Shown here in pieces: positions 1 to 5,888 of a stretch of DNA of 6,019 nucleotides. The stretch's first letter is position 1. Each line of letters begins with the position of its first letter. The notes below the pieces were generated by a model, which had not been told where the DNA came from, did no database searches, and was given only the letters and a program-made list of their open reading frames with translations. The position numbers and the translations under genes were made by a program. The stretch spans positions 1 through 6,019 of the forward strand of contig CAINDT010000142.1 in the NCBI GenBank assembly GCA_903847495.1, in the 5' to 3' direction. Source of the DNA: an uncultured Actinomycetes bacterium. GTDB taxonomy: Bacteria > Actinomycetota > Thermoleophilia > Gaiellales > F1-60-MAGs149.

Positions 1-1719
1 ATGATGGCCGCGCCGCTGACCGACGCGGCGCGCGCCACTATGGGCGCGTCGGCGACGGCGGCCGACGCGGCGCGTGCCTCTATGGGCGCGTCGGCGACGG
101 TATTCGACGCGGCGCGCGCCTTTTTGGGCGGCGCGCCGGCGGCGTCTGACGCGGCGCGTGCCTTTATGGGCGCGCCGGCGGGGCTGTTCGACGCGGCGCG
201 TGCCTTTACGGGCGCGCCGACGGAGACAGCGGTGGACGCGGCGCGTGCCCTTGTGGCCGCGCGCGCGGACGGCGCGGTACGGGCCTTTATGGCCGTGCCG
301 GCCGAGGATGGCGAGAGTGTCCGTACGGACGGCTCGTCAGTGGACGGTGCTTTCTCGGCGGCGGTCGCGCGGCACGCTGAGTCCGCGGGGACTGCGGCGG
401 AGCTGCGCGCGGCGTTGGCTGAGGAGGTGGCCAGACGGATGGTCGTCGAGGCGCAGGCCGCGGCGGCAACTGCGCGCGCGTCAGCCGAGATTGAGCTCGA
501 GCGGATGCGTGCGGCGCTGGCCGTCTCGGATGCGCGCGCGGCGGCGTCCGATTTGGCGCGTCGCGTAGCGGAGCTCGAGCTCGAGAAGGAACGCGCGGCG
601 TCGGCGAACGCGAGCGTGTCTGAGGGCGGCGAGTCGGCGTTTTCGTCGTCGCTCGCGGCCGCGTCACACCCGTTTTTCTCGCGGAGTGTGTGGTCGTCGG
701 CGTCGGTGGGCGGCAATCCTGATGAATCGGGTCTTACGCCGGGCGAGCGGGCCAAGCGGATCATGCCGTGCGCCCACAAGCTGGCGGAGCGGAACGGCGC
801 GCTCGACACGGCGACTGCGGTGTCGCTTTTGTGGGAGCTGGAATCGTTTGGTATTAACAATGGGTTTCTGCCATACGATCTCACGGCGTACATGACGCCG
901 TCGGCGCTTGAGGTGGCGCGCGCGATAGCGCGTGAGTCGACGGGCGGCACGCCGCGTTCGACGAACGAGTGGGTCACGTGGCTGCAGGGCTACGTGGCCA
1001 GCAATGGCTACACGATTCTCGAGGCTGTGGGGATGATTAAGCCGTTTTCGCTGGGCGGCGTGACGATCCTCTCGGAGGAGTCGGTCACGATGTCGCTTGG
1101 CATGCACGTGTCGGGTATCGGGCGCCATTTGAGCGGTGTTCGCGACGCGGAGTGGAGGAAGTCAGGGGCGACCGGGCAGGTCGCAATGGCTGTCCTCAAC
1201 ACGCTGCCTGAGCGTCTGCAGCGGATGATTTGTGACGTGCTGAAGATATCGGGCGCGCGGTCTGTGCCGGTCGGGCTCGATTACGCGACGATGAAGACGA
1301 CGATTCTGGACGCACTGGGTCGGGTCGTCGAGGAGACGAACAAGGACTGGGAGACGCGCTCCGCGTTTGTCGTGGAGCTCGTCAAAATGCGGTCTGCGGC
1401 GCTGAACATGGCCGCGGCGTCCGAGGACGCAGCCAAGAAGGCTGCAGCCGCGGCTGCGGCCGCGCGGACGGCCTCAGTCTGGAAGGGTGTGCCTGCACGC
1501 TCTGCCGCCGTAGCGGCAGGCGGTGCAAAGCAGACGACCGCTATGGCGACCGTTGCGGGCGTGCAGCAGGGCAAGCCTGCGACGGCGGCCGCGGGCGCGC
1601 CCGTCGGCGGCGCGGGCCGCTGCTTCAATTGCGGTATTTCCGGGCACGTGCAGAGGGACTGCTATAAGCCGGCGCGGGCGGCGACGGCGACGGCGGCTTC
1701 GACGACGGCGCGGAAATGA
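1..1719 (+). CDS. gag: Gag polyprotein with N-terminal DAARA repeats, coiled coil and CCHC zinc knuckle
   Basis: Structural protein of the retrotransposon particle, expected to assemble in the cytoplasm around element RNA. What is seen, by residue: 8-91, about six 13-15-residue repeats beginning DAARA; roughly 125-200, an Ala/Glu/Arg-rich stretch with heptad-like spacing, likely a coiled coil; about 240-470, a mixed helical region in the place of capsid, with no motif I can match by eye; 475-540, a low-complexity Ala-rich linker; 541-554, CFNCGISGHVQRDC, a perfect CX2CX4HX4C knuckle that binds nucleic acid. The protein ends 18 residues later at UGA. Placement before an in-frame pol supports Gag. 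Met1 falls on the first base of the window, so the true start could be upstream, and the repeat array might extend further. Gag identity rests on the knuckle and on context. Confidence 0.87.
   Translation: MMAAPLTDAARATMGASATAADAARASMGASATVFDAARAFLGGAPAASDAARAFMGAPAGLFDAARAFTGAPTETAVDAARALVAARADGAVRAFMAVPAEDGESVRTDGSSVDGAFSAAVARHAESAGTAAELRAALAEEVARRMVVEAQAAAATARASAEIELERMRAALAVSDARAAASDLARRVAELELEKERAASANASVSEGGESAFSSSLAAASHPFFSRSVWSSASVGGNPDESGLTPGERAKRIMPCAHKLAERNGALDTATAVSLLWELESFGINNGFLPYDLTAYMTPSALEVARAIARESTGGTPRSTNEWVTWLQGYVASNGYTILEAVGMIKPFSLGGVTILSEESVTMSLGMHVSGIGRHLSGVRDAEWRKSGATGQVAMAVLNTLPERLQRMICDVLKISGARSVPVGLDYATMKTTILDALGRVVEETNKDWETRSAFVVELVKMRSAALNMAAASEDAAKKAAAAAAAARTASVWKGVPARSAAVAAGGAKQTTAMATVAGVQQGKPATAAAGAPVGGAGRCFNCGISGHVQRDCYKPARAATATAASTTARK
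22..273 (+). repeat. Tandem ~42-bp in-frame repeat array in gag
   Basis: Units start at about 22, 64, 106, 148, 190 and 235. The first four are exactly 42 bp, the fifth 45 and the sixth 39. Each encodes DAARA followed by a hydrophobic or small residue pair and a GA/AP/AT spacer, for example DAARAFMGAPAGLF. The DNA is strongly conserved around the gacgcggcgcg(c/t)gcc core. Every unit length is a multiple of three, so the frame is kept. The later units are more diverged (DAARALVAARADG, then AVRAFMAVPAEDG), which suggests decay at the 3' edge of the array. Confidence 0.85.
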
Positions 1720-1762
1720 CTGGCAACCCTCGGCGTACGGGAGTCGTTCGCGACGCCGAGGG
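1717..1762 (+). promoter_or_regulatory. Probable stop-codon readthrough signal between gag and pol (UGA-C plus hairpin)
   Basis: The gag stop is TGA at 1717-1719, preceded by codon AAA and followed by CTG. After a 7-nt spacer (1720-1726) comes a perfect 10-bp inverted repeat, ccctcggcgt at 1727-1736 and acgccgaggg at 1753-1762, with a 16-nt loop. The frame downstream is open from 1720 straight into pol at 1774, in the same frame as gag. UGA followed by C is known to be the leakiest stop context, and adenines just before a stop favour readthrough. A stem about 8 nt after the stop is typical of readthrough stimulators such as that of murine leukaemia virus. I infer that a minority of ribosomes read UGA as an amino acid and make Gag-Pol. 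It has not been shown, and a point mutation in a decayed copy could also have produced the stop. Confidence 0.62.
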
Positions 1763-1773
1763 AGACGCAACGT

Positions 1774-4700
1774 ATGCGCGGGTGTGTGGGCGACGAGGCT
1801 GGGATGCTCGCCGCACTGGGCGCGGAGTTGGCGAAGAACGAGGGCCGTGTGTGGGCTCTGGGCAACGTGCCGTTTCTGTCGAGAAAGGCGGTGGGCACGC
1901 TGTTGTGCGACACGGGCGCGGGCGTTACGTGCGTGTCGCGGTCGTTTTTGGAGCGTGCTGGTCTGCTGGGGGACGTACGCGCACACGAGGGCGGGCGGCG
2001 TCCGCTGCTGCGCCTCGGTGATGGCACGACAGTCGACTCGGTCGGCGTCGTGGACCTCGGCATTTCGATACAGGTTATGCTCGATGTGAGCGAGGAGGGC
2101 GCGGCGGCGCCGTTGTACGTGCACTGGGATCGTCGGATTCAGTTGCTCGGTGTGTGGGTCATGGCATTTACGGCCGTGGCGCCACGGGATTTGTACATCA
2201 GTTACGCAGACTGGGGTTTTGGTCGCGGCGGGACGACGGGGCCACTGGGTGATTTGGCGCAGATGGTGTTACACGGTGCGAGGGTCGCGGCGACGCCTCG
2301 TGCCCCTCGGGAGGGCGACGATGTTACGTACGTGGTGCGGCAGTCGGGCGACGCGATCGGCGACGTGCCGACGCTAGCTGCTGTGGCGCCCGCGGACGGT
2401 GGCGTCGTGGAGACGCACCCGGAGGAGATGAACGACGACGAGCTCCGCGCGGCAATCGCTGCGCGGATTGCGCCTGCACGGCGCGACTCGGCTTTTGCGA
2501 GGCTGTTGGTCGAGAAACTGGTCGAGCGCCGCAAGGTGTTTGCCAGAATGGACGTCTCGGAGACGACAGTGGTCGTCGACATGACGCTCGTGGGCACGCC
2601 TAAGCCCGTCAGCTTCCGTGTGCCCATTAGACGGGGTGCACAGAGCGGCGCGGCCGAGGATGGGCTGCACAAATGGGTCGCGAGCGGTGTTGCTGAGCAT
2701 GTGCCTTGGGACACGCCCGCGTACGGGTTCGTGATCGTCGTGCCGAAGCCGGGCGGCAAATGGCGCGTGACGGTCAATCCGTCGGAGACGAATCGGGTCA
2801 CTGAGAGGGTGGACATCGATGGGGGCTTTATGCCCGACAACATGATTCGTGAGGCGCAGCGGGCGGGACGGGGTTGCCGTTTCGCTGCTGCTCTCGATTT
2901 TGCGGAGGCGTTTACGGGACTGAAGCTGGGGCCACGGGCCCGCGAGCTGTCCGTCTTTACAACGCCGATTGGGAAGCTGCGGTGGCTGCAGGGCTACTTT
3001 GGCTGGCACGGATTTCCTGCGGAATTCCAGCGGGCGATGATGGAACGTGTGGTGTTGCCGTCGCTGGACGATGTTCCAATGGCGACGATCCTGGCTTGGA
3101 TTGACGATGTTTTGCTGGGTGGAGACGACGAGCTCGTGTTTATGGAGGTGCTCCTGCACGTGATCGATCGTGCTTTGCAGGTGGGCTGGAGGCTCAGCCT
3201 GAGCAAATGCAAATTTCTATACGACGACTACGACTGGTGTGGGGTCGAGGTTGACGTCGTCAATGGGAATTATCGGGTCTCTCGCGAGCGTGTCAAGTCG
3301 TTGATGGACACGCCGATTCCCGACACTCGTGAGGCGCTGCTGAGCGTCTGCGGGGTGCTGCGCTACTATTATTGGGGCGTGGCTGACCATATGGCGATGC
3401 GCGAGCGGCTGGCGAAGCTTTTGGAGCTCGACACGCCGAGGGTGGTGCTTAAGGACGTGTGGACGTCCGAGCACACGGCCGCAATGCGGGCGGCGATGCA
3501 GGCGGTGGTGGACAGCGACTGGATTATGTGTTACGATCCGTCGCGGCCCGTGTACGTTACGTGTGACGCAGCGGGCAACCTGGGTTATGGCGTTTCCGTC
3601 TTTCAGATCGAGTCTGGGTCTGGACGTTTACGGCCTATCGGGTACTATTCGAGCGGATGGCTCGTGTCACAGCGGTCGCAATTGAAGTGGCCACCGCAGG
3701 TGAAGGAGTGTTACGCGAAGCGGCAGGCGGTGTGTTTGATTATGCCGAGGGACTTTCCGCACGCGTACGTTATATTGCTGAATGACAACAAGAATCTGTC
3801 CGAGGACACGGTGTCTAAGGACCCGCGTGTCGTGCGTTGGAGGCACGACATCGACTGCTCTGGTGTGCGCGAGCAGTGGTGGATTCCGGGCGACGAGAAT
3901 TCCATAGCGGATTATGCCTCACGGTCGGTGCGACCGGTGGAGGCGGAGATGAACGCGGAGGACGCGTTTGAGATGTACCTTTACGCGATGGCGGGCGGGC
4001 CATTGGAAAAGGAGGAGGGCGCCGGTGGCGGTGCTGCTCTTACTGGGGACACGCGGGTTCCTGGACATCTGGTGATGGCCCCGCTGGCGGCCGAGATTGC
4101 GACGGCGCAGGCGGAGGCGTCGCTGGCGGAACGTGAGACTTGGACTGGTGGGCACTACTCGACGGCGGTATTGGGCGGTGTGACGCTCTACCTTTACCGG
4201 GACCGACTGATTGTCCCGCGGGGTGCAGTGACGCTGAAGGAGCGGCTGATGCGTATGGTGCACGATGGAGGTATGCATTATACTGGGGCGGAACGCACGG
4301 CGTGGGCGCTGGCGAGGCAGGCACGCGTGTACTGGGGGAACATTGCCGAGGACGTGCGTCATTACGTCAGCAGCTGTTTCAAGTGTGCGGCCGCGAAGGC
4401 CCCGCACGTGAAGGCGAACGCGGGTGAGCTGAACCCGACGTTGGCGCCGCATGTTCACCATACGTGGTATGTGGACCTTAAGGGTCCAATGCCCTACGAG
4501 ACTGGGTACATTATGATTGTCGTTGAGGCTATCTCGAGGTATGTGCGACTGCGCTATCTGCCGAGTGCCACGGCAAAGGAGGTTACGGAGGAACTGATGG
4601 AGGTGATTGTGTCGTTTGGCACGCGGCCCGTTGTGCTGCGTTCCGACGGCGGTCAGCCTTTCGACAGTGTGGCGTATCGGGAGTTCTGCAAGGGCGAGGG

Positions 4701-5667
4701 CATTACTCCCGTGCTGGGTGCGCCGCACCACTCGCAGGGTCAGGGTGCTGTGGAGACCAAGATCCGCGAGATTGCTGCCGCGATTATTGCCACGCTGGGG
4801 GCGAAAGCGGAGCGAGAATGGTTTAAGGGGCCATGGCTGTCGATCCTCGAGGGGATAATCAACAGCACGGTCGTGATGCACATGGAGTGCAGTCCGTATG
4901 GTGTGTTACACGGGCGAGAGCCGCGCACGCGGGCGGCGGCGTTGGCTGATTGGTCGGCTGGGACGTTTGGCGTCGAGACACTGGGTATCTCGGGCGCAAC
5001 TCTTGACGACATCAATGAAATTGTGGCGCAGTATCACGCGGTGGTACGTGCGGTGCAGGAACGCGTCATTCTGGGGTCGAGCGTGCAGCAGGCGCTGACC
5101 AAGAAATTGTGGGACGCGGGACGGGTTACACGGCGGTACACCGTGGGCGAGTACGTGCTTGTGCACGTCAACCCGTTGAATCGGATGCGTTCGTGGTACA
5201 CGGGACCTTTTGTGGTTACGCGTGTTACGCCGGATGGCAATTTTGTGTATGGTGCAGCGTTCGTCGACCCTGATCAGGTTGAAACGGGCCCTTATCATGT
5301 TACGCGACTGAGGCTGATTGATATGTCGCGGGCCACAGTGGCAGAGGTGGCGGCGCACCAGCTGGAAGCTGGGAGCGCGTTTGTGGTCGCCGTTCTCGGG
5401 CACAGGGTGCTCGACAATGGGGCTTACGAGTTTGAGATTGAATGGCTTGGGACGGAACGTGCGTCCTCGTGGGTACCGTCGACAAATGTGCGACTGGTTA
5501 CCAAAGTCATGGAATACTGCCGTACTCACGGGCTTAAGGCACCGGGGACGGAGTATACGCCTAACGACGTCAATGGTCGTGGGCGCGGTGGACGACGCGG
5601 CGGCGTCGGGCGCGGACGTAGTGCTGTGCGCGGTGGAACCGCGCGCGGTGGACGCTACCCTCTTTAA
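1774..5667 (+). CDS. pol: Pol polyprotein: protease, RT, RNase H, integrase, chromodomain, RGG tail
   Basis: Enzymatic polyprotein that copies element RNA into DNA and integrates it. Residues are counted from the Met at 1774. Protease: LLCDTGAG, catalytic D46. RT about 290-545: motif A LDFAEAFTGL (D375), motif B around FGWHGFPAEFQRAM, motif C AWIDDVLLGG (D444, D445; WIDD in place of YxDD), then the KCKF motif. RNase H about 590-720: D598, E645, D671 and D713 (IPGDENSIADYASR). Integrase: zinc finger H830, H835, C868, C871; core D901, D958 and E994, exactly 35 residues between the last two. GPF module at 1144-1146. Chromodomain about 1200-1255. Arg/Gly-rich tail 1268-1295. The frame is open back to the gag stop, adding 18 codons, and ATG 1774 has a poor context (C at -3, C at +4). 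Translation is therefore more likely by readthrough from gag than from this Met. The domain assignments are very secure. Confidence 0.97.
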   Translation: MRGCVGDEAGMLAALGAELAKNEGRVWALGNVPFLSRKAVGTLLCDTGAGVTCVSRSFLERAGLLGDVRAHEGGRRPLLRLGDGTTVDSVGVVDLGISIQVMLDVSEEGAAAPLYVHWDRRIQLLGVWVMAFTAVAPRDLYISYADWGFGRGGTTGPLGDLAQMVLHGARVAATPRAPREGDDVTYVVRQSGDAIGDVPTLAAVAPADGGVVETHPEEMNDDELRAAIAARIAPARRDSAFARLLVEKLVERRKVFARMDVSETTVVVDMTLVGTPKPVSFRVPIRRGAQSGAAEDGLHKWVASGVAEHVPWDTPAYGFVIVVPKPGGKWRVTVNPSETNRVTERVDIDGGFMPDNMIREAQRAGRGCRFAAALDFAEAFTGLKLGPRARELSVFTTPIGKLRWLQGYFGWHGFPAEFQRAMMERVVLPSLDDVPMATILAWIDDVLLGGDDELVFMEVLLHVIDRALQVGWRLSLSKCKFLYDDYDWCGVEVDVVNGNYRVSRERVKSLMDTPIPDTREALLSVCGVLRYYYWGVADHMAMRERLAKLLELDTPRVVLKDVWTSEHTAAMRAAMQAVVDSDWIMCYDPSRPVYVTCDAAGNLGYGVSVFQIESGSGRLRPIGYYSSGWLVSQRSQLKWPPQVKECYAKRQAVCLIMPRDFPHAYVILLNDNKNLSEDTVSKDPRVVRWRHDIDCSGVREQWWIPGDENSIADYASRSVRPVEAEMNAEDAFEMYLYAMAGGPLEKEEGAGGGAALTGDTRVPGHLVMAPLAAEIATAQAEASLAERETWTGGHYSTAVLGGVTLYLYRDRLIVPRGAVTLKERLMRMVHDGGMHYTGAERTAWALARQARVYWGNIAEDVRHYVSSCFKCAAAKAPHVKANAGELNPTLAPHVHHTWYVDLKGPMPYETGYIMIVVEAISRYVRLRYLPSATAKEVTEELMEVIVSFGTRPVVLRSDGGQPFDSVAYREFCKGEGITPVLGAPHHSQGQGAVETKIREIAAAIIATLGAKAEREWFKGPWLSILEGIINSTVVMHMECSPYGVLHGREPRTRAAALADWSAGTFGVETLGISGATLDDINEIVAQYHAVVRAVQERVILGSSVQQALTKKLWDAGRVTRRYTVGEYVLVHVNPLNRMRSWYTGPFVVTRVTPDGNFVYGAAFVDPDQVETGPYHVTRLRLIDMSRATVAEVAAHQLEAGSAFVVAVLGHRVLDNGAYEFEIEWLGTERASSWVPSTNVRLVTKVMEYCRTHGLKAPGTEYTPNDVNGRGRGGRRGGVGRGRSAVRGGTARGGRYPL
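5577..5655 (+). repeat. Short GC-rich direct repeats encoding the Pol RGG tail
   Basis: The 10-mer gcgcggtgga occurs three times, at 5583-5592, 5628-5637 and 5643-5652, within a stretch that codes for closely spaced RG and RGG triplets (RGRGGRRGG, RGRS, RGGTARGGR) at the end of Pol. RGG/GAR boxes in other proteins bind RNA and are targets of arginine methylation. Whether this one does so is inference. It follows the chromodomain directly and ends two codons before the polypurine tract. Confidence 0.7.
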
Positions 5668-5675
5668 GAAGGAGG
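5666..5675 (+). other. Polypurine tract (plus-strand primer)
   Basis: Ten purines in a row, aagaaggagg, overlap the last two bases of the pol stop codon and are followed at once by TGTGAG, the likely LTR start. In LTR retroelements the polypurine tract resists RNase H and primes plus-strand DNA immediately before the 3' LTR, so position, composition and neighbour all fit. It also resembles a bacterial ribosome binding site, but no start codon is properly spaced after it and the setting is eukaryotic. Confidence 0.65.
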
Positions 5676-5680
5676 TGTGA

Positions 5681-5706
5681 GCCAGTAGGGCTAGCTACCC
5701 ACTGGC
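5681..5706 (+). other. Hairpin at the 5' edge of the candidate LTR
   Basis: gccagt at 5681-5686 pairs with actggc at 5701-5706, and ggg at 5688-5690 with ccc at 5698-5700. A single bulged A lies at 5687 and the loop is seven bases. The hairpin is flanked by two direct copies of TGTGAG, at 5676-5681 and 5707-5712. It would sit just downstream of the pol stop in the RNA. A role in RNA 3'-end formation or strand transfer is possible but unproven. Confidence 0.6.
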
Positions 5707-5766
5707 TGTGAGACAAGTTCGCGCGGAAACCTGCGAGTTCAGCGTGGTTCTCGTACGGGCGTGGTT

Positions 5767-5782
5767 TGTGTGTGTGTGTGTG
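5767..5782 (+). repeat. (TG)8 microsatellite
   Basis: Eight uninterrupted TG dinucleotides lie inside the candidate LTR, about 20 bases before its proposed end. They could be a length-variable simple repeat or part of a GU-rich downstream element for polyadenylation; the sequence alone does not decide. Confidence 0.9.
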
Positions 5783-5799
5783 AAGGTGGGGTTCGGCCT

Positions 5800-5815
5800 C
5801 ACAGAAGCTTCTGTG
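5800..5815. repeat. Perfect 16-bp palindrome across the proposed LTR end
   Basis: cacagaagcttctgtg is identical to its own reverse complement. It overlaps the last four bases of the proposed CTCACA terminus and extends 12 bases into the flank. It may reflect the insertion target, a terminus-to-terminus joint or chance. Confidence 0.8.
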
Positions 5816-5836
5816 CCCTATTGCCGGGCTTCTGGA

Positions 5837-5858
5837 CGCGGCTGCGTTGCAGCGCGCG
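5837..5858 (+). other. GC-rich hairpin in the 3' flank
   Basis: cgcggctgc at 5837-5845 pairs with gcagc at 5849-5853 and cgcg at 5855-5858, with one bulged G at 5854 and a three-base gtt loop, giving nine pairs. No T-run follows, so it is not a bacterial-type terminator. In DNA this rich in GC, such a structure may be accidental. Confidence 0.4.
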
Positions 5859-5888
5859 TTGGGTGAGTGCGAGGGGACGCCCTCGGCG

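Larger units (their letters stand above)
1..5803 (+). mobile_element. Ty3/gypsy-type LTR retrotransposon, chromovirus-like, 5' end outside the window
   Basis: The order gag (CCHC knuckle), protease, RT, RNase H, integrase, chromodomain, polypurine tract and candidate LTR is the signature of Metaviridae. Integrase lies after RNase H, which separates them from Ty1/copia. A GPF module followed by a chromodomain points to the chromovirus branch. Both reading frames are uninterrupted apart from the UGA between them, and the catalytic residues are in place, so the copy could be young or active. The 5' LTR and tRNA primer-binding site are not in the window, which opens exactly at the first ATG of gag. 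The 3' boundary at 5803 depends on the LTR call and is tentative; the coding part is secure. Confidence 0.93.
5676..5803 (+). mobile_element. Candidate short 3' LTR (128 bp) with TGTGAG...CTCACA ends
   Basis: The segment starts with TGTGAG directly after the polypurine tract and ends with CTCACA at 5798-5803, the exact reverse complement. It therefore has the TG...CA ends and short inverted repeats expected of an LTR. Inside are a hairpin at its 5' edge and a (TG)8 run. A length of 128 bp is short for Ty3/gypsy elements, which mostly have LTRs of a few hundred bases. The real LTR could instead run on past the window end, with CTCACA a coincidence. The matching 5' LTR lies outside the window, so the copy-to-copy comparison that would settle this is not possible here. 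No clear TATA box or polyadenylation signal is visible. Confidence 0.45.

Noticed and set aside
571..582. 12-bp palindrome gagctcgagctc
   Set aside because: It arises from alternating Glu-Leu codons (gag ctc) in the Gag coiled coil, so no separate role is needed.
1717..1719. Reassigned UGA (variant genetic code) or selenocysteine
   Set aside because: Trp is encoded by many TGG codons and no other in-frame TGA occurs in 1888 codons. The hairpin is adjacent to the stop and has no visible SECIS features, so ordinary readthrough is the simpler reading.
1523..2089. Forward frame-2 open frame overlapping the end of gag and start of pol, a possible frameshift intermediate
   Set aside because: Its translation is almost pure Arg/Ala and carries no protease motif. 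The DTGA protease lies in the gag frame, so no frameshift is needed.
3919..4881. Long reverse-strand open frame (320 codons), and similar ones at 1474-2124, 2374-3159 and 4906-5529
   Set aside because: They lie antisense to conserved Pol or Gag domains, are rich in Arg, His and Pro as expected for the complement of GC-rich codons, and show no domain.
5668..5677. gaaggaggtg looks like a strong Shine-Dalgarno sequence
   Set aside because: No start codon follows at a workable distance, and the element is eukaryotic. The purine run just before TGTGAG is better explained as the polypurine tract.
5681..5706. Hairpin after pol as an intrinsic transcription terminator
   Set aside because: No T-run follows it, and such terminators do not apply to eukaryotic Pol II elements.
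5715..5800. Possible tRNA gene or tRNA-derived sequence because of a GGTTCG box-like stretch near 5790
   Set aside because: No acceptor or anticodon stem can be drawn around it, and no A box lies at the right distance.
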